Positions 36,060 to 45,681 of a stretch of 64,000 nt of DNA are shown here, in pieces. Made by a program: the position numbers and the translations under genes. A model generated the notes under the pieces. It was not told where the DNA came from, did not search any database, and saw only the letters and a list, made by a program, of their open reading frames with translations. Source of the DNA: Bacteroidales bacterium (GTDB lineage: Bacteria > Bacteroidota > Bacteroidia > Bacteroidales > UBA932); contig JAFZXU010000061.1 of NCBI GenBank assembly GCA_017616655.1, forward strand, positions 124,001-188,000. The letters run 5' to 3'. How positions within the stretch are numbered: the stretch's first letter is position 1; every line of letters starts with the position of its first letter.

Positions 36060-36671
36060 ATGCATATAGGTATAGCAGGTAATATCGGCAGCGGCAAGAC
36101 TACCCTCACGAGGATGCTGGCGCAGCATTACGGATGGACTCCGAAATACGAATCCGTCACGTACAATCCCTATCTGGAGGACTATTACAGCGACATTCCG
36201 CGCTGGTCTTTCAATCTGGAAATCTATTTCCTCACCCAGAGGCTCAAGGATGTGATGAACATCTCCAAATGCAAGGAGACCATCATCCAGGACCGCACCA
36301 TCTTCGAGGGCGTGCACGTCTTCGTGGCCAACAATTACGACCAGGGAAACCTTACCAAACGCGACTACGAGGCCTATATGGATCTTTTCAACGTGGTGAT
36401 GTCGTCGGTCAAGCTGCCCGACCTGCTGATATATCTGCGCTGCTCGATTCCCCATCTGGTCTCCCAGATCCAGAAGCGCGGGCGCGACTACGAGCAGACG
36501 ATGAGTCTCGATTACCTTCGCGGCCTCAACGACCGTTACGAGAAGTTCATCTCCGAATACAAGGGAGAGGTGCTTATAATCGATACCGACAATATGGATT
36601 TCGAGAACCGCCCGGAGGATTTTGCGGCCATCACCGACCGTATCGACGCCCGCCTGTTCGGCCTGTTCTGA
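36060..36671 (+). CDS. Deoxynucleoside kinase
   Basis: A 203-residue dNK/thymidine-kinase-2-type enzyme. P-loop GNIGSGKTTL (about 7-16), QDRTIFEGVHVF (the DR(S/T) substrate motif, about 80-91), IYLRCSIPHLVSQIQKRGR with the LID arginines, and a C-terminal VLIIDTDNMDF. It phosphorylates deoxynucleosides for salvage; the base preference (dA/dG or dC) cannot be read from the sequence. Single gene, convergent with rnr. Confidence 0.88.
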   Translation: MHIGIAGNIGSGKTTLTRMLAQHYGWTPKYESVTYNPYLEDYYSDIPRWSFNLEIYFLTQRLKDVMNISKCKETIIQDRTIFEGVHVFVANNYDQGNLTKRDYEAYMDLFNVVMSSVKLPDLLIYLRCSIPHLVSQIQKRGRDYEQTMSLDYLRGLNDRYEKFISEYKGEVLIIDTDNMDFENRPEDFAAITDRIDARLFGLF

Positions 36672-36696
36672 CGCGGGTTTGGGGCGGCGCCCGAGT

Positions 36697-36738
36697 AAAA
36701 AAAGAAGGCTGACTTCCTAATGGCAGATCAACCTCCTT
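36697..36738 (-). terminator. Terminator of rnr
   Basis: Arms at 36702-36712 and 36728-36738 pair at 9 of 11 positions with a 15-base loop; on the minus strand the stem is followed by seven T residues (36697-36703). It lies in the 140-base convergent gap 36672-36811, which also holds a G+C-rich repeat (36672-36691) and the pair TGCAAC / GTTGCA at 36769-36793. Confidence 0.55.
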
Positions 36739-36811
36739 TCCGTGTACTAAAACCTAAACCACTTATAAGATGCAACCGACCTCCGTTTCGTTGCACGGGG
36801 TTTAGAAATTT

Positions 36812-38833
36812 TTACAAAACTTCCGCAAGTTCGTAGTCGAGGATCTTCTGCTCCAGGTTGGCGCGGAGGACGCGGACCTTCACCTTGGTGCCGAGGGTGA
36901 GGACGCGGCCGGTGCCCTTGCCGACCGTGCGGTAGTTGTCCTTGTCGAAGACGAAATAGTCGTCGGTGACGTCGCGGAGCGAAACCATTCCCTCGATCTT
37001 GGTGGGTTCAACCTCCACATAGATGCCCCATTCGGTGAGGCCTGAGACGGTGCCCTCGAACTCCTTTCCGATCTTGTCCTGCATATACTCCACCGTCTTG
37101 TACTTGACGCTGGCGCGCTCGGCGTCGGTGGCGAGCTGCTCGCGTTCGGACGAATGTTGGCAGCACTCCTCGTAGTAATCCTTGTCCTGCGAAGGCACCC
37201 CGTCCATGTACATCGCCAGCAGGCGGTGCACCATCATATCGGGGTAGCGGCGGATTGGCGAGGTGAAATGGGTGTAATACTGGAAGGCGAGGCCGTAGTG
37301 GCCGATATTCTCCGTGGAGTAGCAGGCGCGTGCCATCGAGCGGAGCGCCATCATCTGGATCGGGCTCTCCTCCGGTTTACCCTTGACCCTGAGCATCAGG
37401 GCGTTGAGGTTTTGCGCCGCCTTCTTTGGATTGCCGGTTTCTCCCAGCTCCTGCTTGAAGGTGCGGGCGAACTTGCGCAGCTCCTCAAGTTTCTCGGGAT
37501 TCGGGTTGTCGTGGATACGATATACGAAGGTGGGCTCCTTCGCCCTGCATTTCTTGGTGGCATATTCGGCCACGCAGCGGTTTGCCAGCAGCATGAACTC
37601 CTCGATGAGCCAATTGCTCTCCCTGCTCTCCTTGCGGGTGACGTCTATCGGCTTGCCGGCCTCGTCCACGATCACCTTCATCTCGGGCCTTTCGAAATTG
37701 ATTGCACCCTTTTCGAAGCGTTCCCTGCGTAGCACCGTGGCCAGCGCATGGAGCTCCTTAATCTCCTCTGCCAGAGGGCCTTTGCCTGTCTCGATAATCT
37801 CCTGTGCCTGCTCGTAGTCGAACCTGTAGTCCGAATTGATGATGGTGCGGCCGAACCACTGGTTGATGACCTTGGCCTTGGCATTCAATTCAAAAATAGC
37901 CGAGAAACAGAGCTTGTCCTCGTGGGGGCGCAGCGAGCAGATCTTGTTGCAGAGTTTTTCCGGCAGCATCGGGATGGTGCGGTCCACCAGATAGACCGAA
38001 GTGCCCCTGTCGTATGCCTCCCGGTCCACTGCCGAGCCGGGCTTGACATAAAACGTGACGTCTGCGATGTGGATGCCCACTTCGAGGTTGCCGTTGTCCA
38101 GCTTGCGGTATGAGAGGGCGTCGTCGAAGTCCTTGGCATCCGCGGGGTCGATGGTGAAGGTGGTGACACCGCGGTAGTCCTTGCGGGCCTTGATGTCGGC
38201 CTCCGTTATCTTTTCGGATATCTTCTCCGCTGCATTTTCCACCTCCGGTTCGAAACGGTAGGGCAGATTGTATTCGGCGAGGATGGAGTGCATCTCGGTG
38301 TCGTTCTCGCCCGGTTTGCCCAGCACGTCCACGATCACACCAAGCGGGTCGGGCTCGCCCTTTGGCCACTCCTTCACCAGCACCGCCACCTTCAGTCCGT
38401 CGGCGGCCTTCATTCCGCCGATGGTGGGCAGCTGGGCGGGGGAGTCGCACATAATGCGTATGTCGTAAGGCATCGTGCGGCTTTCCACAATGGCCCAGAC
38501 CTTCTTGCCGCGCACGATGAGGGTGCCGATATGGGGCTTGCTGGAGCGCTCCAGTATGCAGTCCACCGCCCCTTCAAGCTTGCCGCTCTGCGGGCGTCTC
38601 TTGCGCAGCACGTTGACCCGCACCCGGTCGCCGTTCAGGGCCCCGCGCATCTTCTGCACGGGAATCATAACGCTCTCGGTATCACCTGGCATGTTGAGGA
38701 ATCCGAGTCCGTCCCGGTTTACGTTGACGATGCCTTCAACCTTTTCGCTGAATTTGCCGCTTCCGCCCTTGAATCCGCCCTTGCCTGTGCCTTTCGCCTT
38801 GCGGTTGATGCCTTTCTTGCCGTTTTTTGCCAT
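36812..38833 (-). CDS. rnr: Ribonuclease R
   Basis: 673 residues from the ATG at 38831-38833. A basic Gly/Lys-rich head (residues 1-28) is followed by cold-shock-like OB domains (about 30-185), the RNB catalytic domain (about 210-540, TIDPADAKDFDDALS with the Mg-binding aspartates, and IHIADVTFYV) and an S1 domain at the C-terminus (FEGTVSGLTEWGIYVEVEP, about 590-670). It degrades structured RNA 3' to 5'. The size is at the short end for RNase R, as usual in Bacteroidota. Confidence 0.94.
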   Translation of the reverse strand: MAKNGKKGINRKAKGTGKGGFKGGSGKFSEKVEGIVNVNRDGLGFLNMPGDTESVMIPVQKMRGALNGDRVRVNVLRKRRPQSGKLEGAVDCILERSSKPHIGTLIVRGKKVWAIVESRTMPYDIRIMCDSPAQLPTIGGMKAADGLKVAVLVKEWPKGEPDPLGVIVDVLGKPGENDTEMHSILAEYNLPYRFEPEVENAAEKISEKITEADIKARKDYRGVTTFTIDPADAKDFDDALSYRKLDNGNLEVGIHIADVTFYVKPGSAVDREAYDRGTSVYLVDRTIPMLPEKLCNKICSLRPHEDKLCFSAIFELNAKAKVINQWFGRTIINSDYRFDYEQAQEIIETGKGPLAEEIKELHALATVLRRERFEKGAINFERPEMKVIVDEAGKPIDVTRKESRESNWLIEEFMLLANRCVAEYATKKCRAKEPTFVYRIHDNPNPEKLEELRKFARTFKQELGETGNPKKAAQNLNALMLRVKGKPEESPIQMMALRSMARACYSTENIGHYGLAFQYYTHFTSPIRRYPDMMVHRLLAMYMDGVPSQDKDYYEECCQHSSEREQLATDAERASVKYKTVEYMQDKIGKEFEGTVSGLTEWGIYVEVEPTKIEGMVSLRDVTDDYFVFDKDNYRTVGKGTGRVLTLGTKVKVRVLRANLEQKILDYELAEVL

Positions 38834-38854
38834 AAGAATGTCAGTTGGATTAGA

Positions 38855-38886
38855 CAAAAATAGGGAATAAAAGGGATTAAAACAAA
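38855..38886 (-). promoter_or_regulatory. rnr promoter (TTTG, 20 bases, TATTTTTG)
   Basis: Minus-strand TTTG (38883-38886), 20 bases, TATTTTTG (38855-38862); 21 bases to the start codon. Perfect consensus. Confidence 0.7.
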
Positions 38887-38922
38887 CTGCCGGGTTTGCC
38901 GCCGGAAAAGAAGAAAAATGTT

Positions 38923-38953
38923 TTTGCCGTCAGCCAAATCATCACTAAATTTA
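38923..38953 (+). promoter_or_regulatory. dnaE promoter
   Basis: TTTG (38923-38926), 19 bases, TAAATTTA (38946-38953), one mismatch in the -7 box. AAGGAAAAAT precedes the ATG. Divergent from the rnr promoter by about 40 bases. Confidence 0.55.
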
Positions 38954-38975
38954 CACCCTGAAGAAAAGGAAAAAT

Positions 38976-41900
38976 ATGTCTTTCGTACACCTCCACGTCC
39001 ATACCCAATACTCTATCCTTGACGGACTTTCGTCGATCAGGGAGCTTTTCGCCCGGGCTCGCGAGCTCGGGATGCCGGCCCTTGCCATCACCGACCACGG
39101 CAATATGTACGGCGTCAAGGAATTCTTCAAGTTTGCCAACGACAAGGCCAACAGGAATCCCGACGGCAGCTTCATTGTCAAGCCGATAGTAGGCTGCGAG
39201 ATCTATGTCACGCGCCACTACGACCACCGCCTGAAGGATCCCGAGCACCGAAAGTACTATCACCTGATACTGCTGGCAAAGAATTTCGAGGGGTACAAGA
39301 ACCTGATGAAGATAGTCTCGACAGGACACGTGGAGGGCAAATATTATGACAAACCCCGCGTGACCCACGAGATTATCGAACAGTATCACGACAACCTCAT
39401 CTGCTCTTCGGCCTGCCTGGCGGGAGAGATTCCACAGAACATAATGGCCGGCGATTTGGAGAAGGCGAAAGAGGCCATAAACTGGCACAAGAGGGTCTTC
39501 GGGGATGATTATTACCTGGAGGTGATGCTCCACAGGTCTGAGACAGGCTTTTCGGAGGATGTGGGTGCGAGCCAAGCGATAGTCAACGAAGCCATCTTCA
39601 AGCTTGCGGAGGAGATGGGCGTCAAGACCGTGGCGACTAACGACGTCCACTTCGTAAACAAGGAGGACGGCCCGGTTCACGACCGCCTTATCTGCCTGAA
39701 TACCAATGTAAACGTAAGTGAAGTCAACCGCCTGCACTACACCCAGCAGGAGTGGCTCAAGAGCGAGGAGGAGATGGCTGCCCTCTTCCCGGACCATCCG
39801 GAGGCGCTCGCCACGACGCTGGAGATTGCCGACAAGGTGGCGTGCTACCAGATAGACCGCGGCCACGTGCTGCCCAAGTTCCAGATTCCGGAAGATTTCC
39901 TGGCTGATATCGACAACCAGCTCGAGAAGTATCACGACGTCATCGACAAGGGAAAATACGAGAAGACCAAGGAGAAGGATGCCGACGGCAATCCCGTGAT
40001 GCGCTACCGGGGCGACGACTTCTGCCGCTCGGTGGCCTATCTCTGCCATCTTACCTACGAGGGCGCGAAGAAGCGTTATGGAGAAACCCTCACTCCGGAG
40101 CAGGCGGAACGTATCGATTTCGAGTTGAAGACCATCTGCAACATGGGCTTCCCGGACTACTTCCTGATCGTGCAGGACTATATCGCGGCCGCCCGCGCCA
40201 ACGGCGACCTGGTGGGTCCCGGCCGAGGCAGCGCTGCCGGCAGCGTTGTTGCTTACTGCCTGAAAATCACCAATCTGGACCCTCTGAAATACGACCTTCT
40301 GTTCGAGCGTTTCCTCAATCCTGACCGTATCTCGATGCCCGATATCGACGTGGACTTCGAGAACCTTCCCTGGGTGCACGACTATGTGGAGCGCAGATAC
40401 GGCAAGGATCACGTCTCCCGCGTCATTACCTTCGGCACTATGCTGGCCAAGGGCGCCATCAAGGACGTGGCCCGCATCAGCCAGCAGACCATAGAGGAGT
40501 CGAACCGCCTTTCCAAGATGGTTCCCGACCGCCTCACCGAGATGGTGGAGCGGGAGTATCCCTACAATCCCAAGCTGGACGACCTGCTTCCCGGATTCAA
40601 GGAGGTGGAGCGCGAAGTTGAGGTAGACGACCCCGACCACCCCGGGCAGAAGAAGAGGGAGAAGCACAAATTCCAGAAGGGCAAGGAGGAGGTCAACGTG
40701 AAGGTGACCCTCGCCAACTGCTTCCGCCTGGTTCCAGAGTTCCAATATGAACTTGCCAACGGCACCGAACTCAACAAGGAGATTCTCCACTACGCTCAGC
40801 GGCTCGAGGGCAGCGTCCGCCAGGTGGGGCAGCATGCATGCGCCACCATCATCGGCCCCGGAAACCTCGGGGAATACATTCCTATCTGCCTCTCTACCGA
40901 CAAGGAGACCGGAGAACAGGTCTGGACCTCGCAGTACGACGGCCATTTCATCGAGGACGTGGGTATGCTTAAGATGGACTTCCTGGGTCTCAACACCCTC
41001 TCTATCATCTCCGAGACCCTGCGCAACATCAAGAAACGCCAGGGAATCGACATAGATATCGAAGCCATCCCCATCGATGACAAGCCCACCTACGAACTCT
41101 ACAGCCGCGGCGATACCACCGCCATCTTCCAGTTTGAATCCCCCGGAATGAAGGAGTGGCTGCAGAGGCTCCATCCCGAGCGTTTCGAGGACCTTATCGC
41201 TATGAACGCCCTCTACCGTCCGGGCCCTATGGACTTCATTCCCTCCTTCGTCAACCGTAAGCAGGGAGGCGAAAAGATTGAGTACGACCTCCCCGAGATG
41301 GAGGATGTCCTGAAGGATACCTACGGCGTCACGGTCTATCAGGAGCAGGTAATGCTGCTCTCCCGCAAGCTGGCGGGCTTCACCCGCGGCGAGGCCGACA
41401 AACTCCGCAAGGCGATGGGTAAGAAGCAGAAGGACATAATCGCGGAACTGCGCGGCAAATTCATCGAGGGCGGCCTGAAGAACGGCCACCCGGAGGCCAT
41501 CCTCAAGAAGATTTACAGTCAGTGGGAGAAGTTTGCGGAATACGCCTTCAACAAGTCGCATGCAACCTGCTATGCCTGGGTGAGTTACCAGACAGGCTGG
41601 CTCAAGTGCCACTATCCCGCCGAGTTCTTCGCCGCCAACCTGAGCTGCAATCTTGACGATATCGAGGAGATAACCAAGATAATGGACGACTGCCGCCGCC
41701 ACGGCATCAAGGTACTCAGCCCCGACATCAATGAAAGCGAAACCTCCTTCACGGTCAACTCCGAAGGCCATATCCGCTTCGGAATGGCCGGCATCAAGGG
41801 GGTGGGTGTCAATGTGATAGACTCCATAATCGCGGAGCGCCAGAAGAACGGGCCCTTCGCCGATTTATTCGACTTCGTGGAGCGCGTCCCCCTGAGCGTG

Positions 41901-42875
41901 ATAAACCGCAAGGTGCTCGAGTGCCTCGTCTGCTCGGGGGCGTTGGACGGCTGCCCCGATGTCTCCAGGCCGATGTTCTTTTTCCAGAACGACAAGAACG
42001 AGCAGTTCATCGACGTGCTGCTGCGCTATGCGTACCGCTTCCAGAACGACTCTATGTCGCAGGGAGCCTCCCTTTTCGGAGATATGGTGGAGCTCAAGCC
42101 GCAGCGTCCAGCACTGCCGCAGCTGCCTCCCGACGAATCGGGGATGGTCGAAATGGAGTATCTCAAACGGGAGAAAGAGCTGGTGGGAATGTATATCTCC
42201 TCGCATCCTCTCGACAAATACCGCCTCGAGATAGCGGAGTTCACCACCTGCAACCTGGCGCAGCTGCGCGAAATCGAGTCCAACCTGCAGTTTGACAAGA
42301 AGTTGCAGAACAAGGAATTCATCGTTTCGGGCCTTGTGACCAAGGGAGAGATAGGCTATACCAAGAGCAATACCCCGATGATGAAGGTGGAGATGGAGGA
42401 CTTCGACGGCAATTACGCCTTCACCCTCTTCAGCAAGGATTATGAAAAGTTCATGGCATACTGCACCGAGGGCAAGGCGCTGCTGGTGAAGTTCGCATCA
42501 AGGGCGAAGTTTCGCAAGAAGGACGACAAGGATAAAGACAAACCGGAGGAATTTGAGATCCGTCCTGTGGCAATGACCCTGCTCAGCAATACCAAGGAGA
42601 GCTATATCACCGAGTTCCATATCTTGTTCAACCTCAAGGACTCGGACGAAAAGCTCAGGAAGAACCTCGTGAAACTGCTGAAGCATCACAAGGGTGAGGC
42701 CCGCCTGATAATGGACATCTCCTTCACGGCGGAGGGGCGCAGGGAGAACGTTTCGATGTTCTCGAAGAAATTCAAAGTTTCGCCTTCCTACGAACTGTTC
42801 GACGCCCTGGATGCCCTGGGTGTCTCATACAAGATGGTGAAGAAGGCTCCGACGGAGTGGTTTACCGCCTTATAA
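38976..42875 (+). CDS. dnaE: DNA polymerase III alpha subunit
   Basis: 1299 residues. The PHP domain comes first (HVHTQYSILDG, TDHGNMYGVKEF, metal-binding His retained), then the C-family polymerase domain with the catalytic MPDIDVDFE (about residues 453-461) and GPGRGSAAGSVVAYCL, the helix-hairpin-helix region, and an OB-fold domain (FIVSGLVTKGEI, about 1115-1200). It is the replicative polymerase and belongs to the DnaE1 type given its length. Its TAA abuts the stop of the convergent gpmI with no spacer. Confidence 0.97.
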   Translation: MSFVHLHVHTQYSILDGLSSIRELFARARELGMPALAITDHGNMYGVKEFFKFANDKANRNPDGSFIVKPIVGCEIYVTRHYDHRLKDPEHRKYYHLILLAKNFEGYKNLMKIVSTGHVEGKYYDKPRVTHEIIEQYHDNLICSSACLAGEIPQNIMAGDLEKAKEAINWHKRVFGDDYYLEVMLHRSETGFSEDVGASQAIVNEAIFKLAEEMGVKTVATNDVHFVNKEDGPVHDRLICLNTNVNVSEVNRLHYTQQEWLKSEEEMAALFPDHPEALATTLEIADKVACYQIDRGHVLPKFQIPEDFLADIDNQLEKYHDVIDKGKYEKTKEKDADGNPVMRYRGDDFCRSVAYLCHLTYEGAKKRYGETLTPEQAERIDFELKTICNMGFPDYFLIVQDYIAAARANGDLVGPGRGSAAGSVVAYCLKITNLDPLKYDLLFERFLNPDRISMPDIDVDFENLPWVHDYVERRYGKDHVSRVITFGTMLAKGAIKDVARISQQTIEESNRLSKMVPDRLTEMVEREYPYNPKLDDLLPGFKEVEREVEVDDPDHPGQKKREKHKFQKGKEEVNVKVTLANCFRLVPEFQYELANGTELNKEILHYAQRLEGSVRQVGQHACATIIGPGNLGEYIPICLSTDKETGEQVWTSQYDGHFIEDVGMLKMDFLGLNTLSIISETLRNIKKRQGIDIDIEAIPIDDKPTYELYSRGDTTAIFQFESPGMKEWLQRLHPERFEDLIAMNALYRPGPMDFIPSFVNRKQGGEKIEYDLPEMEDVLKDTYGVTVYQEQVMLLSRKLAGFTRGEADKLRKAMGKKQKDIIAELRGKFIEGGLKNGHPEAILKKIYSQWEKFAEYAFNKSHATCYAWVSYQTGWLKCHYPAEFFAANLSCNLDDIEEITKIMDDCRRHGIKVLSPDINESETSFTVNSEGHIRFGMAGIKGVGVNVIDSIIAERQKNGPFADLFDFVERVPLSVINRKVLECLVCSGALDGCPDVSRPMFFFQNDKNEQFIDVLLRYAYRFQNDSMSQGASLFGDMVELKPQRPALPQLPPDESGMVEMEYLKREKELVGMYISSHPLDKYRLEIAEFTTCNLAQLREIESNLQFDKKLQNKEFIVSGLVTKGEIGYTKSNTPMMKVEMEDFDGNYAFTLFSKDYEKFMAYCTEGKALLVKFASRAKFRKKDDKDKDKPEEFEIRPVAMTLLSNTKESYITEFHILFNLKDSDEKLRKNLVKLLKHHKGEARLIMDISFTAEGRRENVSMFSKKFKVSPSYELFDALDALGVSYKMVKKAPTEWFTAL

Positions 42876-44399
42876 TCAGAATCTTACAAGCGAGTTTCCG
42901 GTCATTGCCTCCGGCTGCGGGATGCCCATGAGGGCAAGCATGGTAGGGGCGATGTCGCACAGGCGTCCGTCCTCGACGCTGCGTACGTCGTCGTCCACCA
43001 CGATGAACTGCACCTTGTTGAGGGAGTGCGCCGTGTTGGGGGTGCCGTCGTCGTTGACCGCATAGTCGGCGTTGCCGTGGTCGGCGGTGATGATGACGCT
43101 GTAACCATTCTTTCTGGCTGCCCTGACAACCTCGCCTACGGCAGAATCTATATACTTGACCGCCTTTACGATAGAGGGATAAACCCCGGTATGGCCCACC
43201 ATGTCGCCGTTGGCGAAGTTGAGGATTATCATGTCGTGCTTAGCCGTGTCGAGGTCGGCGATCAGGGCCTCCTTCACCTCGGGAGCGCTCATCTCCGGCT
43301 GGAGGTCGTAGGTGGCCACCTTCGGGGAGTTGATCAGTATGCGGTCCTCGTTTTCGAATACCTGCTCGCGGCCGCCGTTGAAGAAGAAGGTGACGTGGGC
43401 GTATTTCTCCGTCTCTGCTATCCTGAGCTGCTTCAGGCCCGCCTTTGCGACCACTTCGCCGATGGTGTCGGGTACGTTCTCCTTGTCGAAGAGTATGTGC
43501 AAACCGGTGAAGGATGCATCGTAGGGGGTGAGACAGCAGTAGTAGAGCGGCAGGGTGTGCATCCCCTGCTCCGGCATATCCTGCTGGGTCAATACAAATG
43601 TTATCTCGCGGGCGCGGTCGTTGCGGAAGTTGAAGAAGATGACGCAGTCGCCGGGCTCGATGAGGCCCACAGGGTTGCCTTTGCGGTCGGTGATGCATAT
43701 CGGCTTGATGAATTCATCGGTCACCTCTGCGTCGTAGGAGGCCTGGATGGCTTCGGTGGCGGAGGTGAACTTCGCTCCGACGCCGGCGGTGAGCAGGTCG
43801 TATCCCTGCTTGATGCGCTCCCATCGCTTGTCGCGGTCCATGGTGTAGAAGCGTCCGCAGACTGAAGCCACCTTGCCGCAGGTCTGCTCCATCACGCTCT
43901 CCAGTTCGGCCACGAAGCCCTTTCCGCTGCGGGGGTCGGTGTCGCGTCCGTCCATAAGGCAGTGGACGAATACCTTTTCCAGCCCCTCTTTGTCGGCTTC
44001 AGCCAGGAACTCGTAGAGATGGTTCAGCGAGCTGTGGACTCCGCCGTGGGAGCAGAGGCCCAGGAAGTGCAGTTTGCATCCCGTTTCCCTGACATAATCA
44101 TAAGCTGCGCGGATCTCTTTGTTCTCCATCAGGGAATGGCTGCGGCAGGCGCGGTTTATCTTTACAAGGTCCTGATACACAACGCGTCCCGCTCCGATGT
44201 TGAGGTGCCCCACTTCGGAGTTGCCCATCTGTCCGTCGGGCAGTCCGACATCCTCCCCGCAGGCCGAGAGGTGCGAGAAGGGAAACTTTTCGCGGAGCGC
44301 GTCGATTTCCGGGGTTCCGGCTGTATATATGGCGTTGGATGAGTCGCGGCGGCCTTCTCCCCAGCCGTCCAGGATCATCAGGAGTACTTTCTTTTGCAT
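42876..44399 (-). CDS. gpmI: Cofactor-independent phosphoglycerate mutase
   Basis: 507 residues. The catalytic serine is in [16 protein letters not shown] (about residue 62), and the metal sites include [12 protein letters not shown] near the C-terminus and [10 protein letters not shown]. It interconverts 3- and 2-phosphoglycerate with Mn or Zn. Length and motif order are standard. Nineteen bases downstream of the exporter gene on the same strand. Confidence 0.96.
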   Translation of the reverse strand: MQKKVLLMILDGWGEGRRDSSNAIYTAGTPEIDALREKFPFSHLSACGEDVGLPDGQMGNSEVGHLNIGAGRVVYQDLVKINRACRSHSLMENKEIRAAYDYVRETGCKLHFLGLCSHGGVHSSLNHLYEFLAEADKEGLEKVFVHCLMDGRDTDPRSGKGFVAELESVMEQTCGKVASVCGRFYTMDRDKRWERIKQGYDLLTAGVGAKFTSATEAIQASYDAEVTDEFIKPICITDRKGNPVGLIEPGDCVIFFNFRNDRAREITFVLTQQDMPEQGMHTLPLYYCCLTPYDASFTGLHILFDKENVPDTIGEVVAKAGLKQLRIAETEKYAHVTFFFNGGREQVFENEDRILINSPKVATYDLQPEMSAPEVKEALIADLDTAKHDMIILNFANGDMVGHTGVYPSIVKAVKYIDSAVGEVVRAARKNGYSVIITADHGNADYAVNDDGTPNTAHSLNKVQFIVVDDDVRSVEDGRLCDIAPTMLALMGIPQPEAMTGNSLVRF

Positions 44400-44417
44400 A
44401 TCGTTATCTTTTTTTTG

Positions 44418-45641
44418 TCATTGTTTTTTCGGATGGAATAGCCGCTTCGGCAGGGAGTTGACCAGCACCACTCCGATCACTATCGCCGCGGTGACTCCGA
44501 GTGCTGTCATTCCGCTGTGGGAGGCCATCTGGAAACGCTTCGAAACCAGGAAGAAGGTGGTCCAGAAGATGCCGCCTCCCGGCACCAGAGGGAAGAGTCC
44601 GGTAATCAGGAAGACGGTTTCGGGGGTCTTGAACCAGGTTGCGAAGAACCGTGCGACTATGGTCAGTACCACGGTGGCTGCGAAGGTGGCGCCGATTACC
44701 CCGAATACGGTGTATCTGGCAAAGAGCAGATAGGTGATCCAGCCTATCGTTCCCACTATCGTGGCCTGTATGTAATTCCTTCTCGGTACACCGAAAAGTA
44801 TTGTAAATCCGAATGTTCCGGCTATCGCGGCAAGGGCCTGGATGGGCAGGAATGCGGTAACTGCGTCGGGTTCGTTTCCGCTGATGAACATCAGTTCTCC
44901 CTCCAGCAGGTAGTCGAATCCGAATGCCAGCACCACTCCGGCGGCGATGCAGAAGAAGATCATCATCGCGTCGAGCAGGCGGGTGAAGCCGGCTATATAA
45001 TCCTCGTCGGCGATGTCGCGGATGCCGTTGGTGAAGGCGATTCCGGGGATGAGTGGAATCAGGGCGCCCACTATCATGTTGCCGAGGCTGGCGCCGAATC
45101 CTATCCGGTGGAAGCCCATGCAGAGGAGGGTGGTGAGGAAGCCGCCCAGCAGGTTGCCTATGGTCTTGCTGAGGTAGGGGGCGGAGACGAAGGCCACGAA
45201 GATCCAGAGCAGCAGGCCGGCCGTGAATGCTGCCGCGGCATCGAGGAGTCCTCCGCCGAATATGATGCAGAATCCCGCGCTGCCCAACGCGGACCCCAGT
45301 ATCTGTTCCCATTTGGGCTTGATTTTCATCTTGCGGATGGCCTGCAGTTTCTCCTCCGCCTCCGCGACGGTATATTTTCCGTCCGCAATCTCGCGGGAGA
45401 GCTGGTTAACGGCCACGACCCTTTCGAGCTGCGCACCCTTGAAGGGGATGAAGTCCACTTTGGCGTATCCTGCGCTTCCGGAGGTGAAGATGCCGTTGCT
45501 CAGGATGAAGAAGTTCTTGGATTCCACGCCGTAGTGGGTGGCGATACGTTCCATCGTCTCTTCGACCCTGCTTATCTCGGCTCCGTTCTCGAGCAGTATG
45601 TGTCCGGCAAGTGCCGCAAGTTCAAGTGCGTTGTCTTCCAT
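44418..45641 (-). CDS. Threonine/serine exporter family protein (ThrE)
   Basis: 407 residues combining both halves of the family. The N-terminal cytoplasmic segment (about 1-110, LLENGAEISRVEETMERIA and SNGIFTS) is the PF06738 signature, and about ten helices follow, with the second half (about 265-400) like ThrE_2. Corynebacterium ThrE exports threonine and serine; small peptides or other solutes are possible here. Divergent from the lytic transglycosylase gene by 40 bases. Confidence 0.85.
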   Translation of the reverse strand: MEDNALELAALAGHILLENGAEISRVEETMERIATHYGVESKNFFILSNGIFTSGSAGYAKVDFIPFKGAQLERVVAVNQLSREIADGKYTVAEAEEKLQAIRKMKIKPKWEQILGSALGSAGFCIIFGGGLLDAAAAFTAGLLLWIFVAFVSAPYLSKTIGNLLGGFLTTLLCMGFHRIGFGASLGNMIVGALIPLIPGIAFTNGIRDIADEDYIAGFTRLLDAMMIFFCIAAGVVLAFGFDYLLEGELMFISGNEPDAVTAFLPIQALAAIAGTFGFTILFGVPRRNYIQATIVGTIGWITYLLFARYTVFGVIGATFAATVVLTIVARFFATWFKTPETVFLITGLFPLVPGGGIFWTTFFLVSKRFQMASHSGMTALGVTAAIVIGVVLVNSLPKRLFHPKKQ

Positions 45642-45669
45642 AATCGAATGCGAAAATAGTGAATTTAGT

Positions 45670-45677
45670 TATATTTG
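45670..45677 (+). promoter_or_regulatory. -7 element abutting the transglycosylase start (leaderless arrangement)
   Basis: TATATTTG ends four bases before the ATG at 45682, the same spacing as at the first pnuC gene. Confidence 0.45.
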
Positions 45678-45681
45678 CGTT

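Noticed and set aside
36769..36804. An 11-codon frame (MQPTSVSLHGV) as a leader peptide
   Set aside because: It does not precede a gene on its strand and overlaps a probable stem; too short to support on sequence alone.
38877..41771. A 964-codon open frame on the minus strand antisense to dnaE
   Set aside because: It mirrors the codon pattern of dnaE, has no recognisable domain and no promoter; long antisense frames are common in G+C-rich coding DNA.
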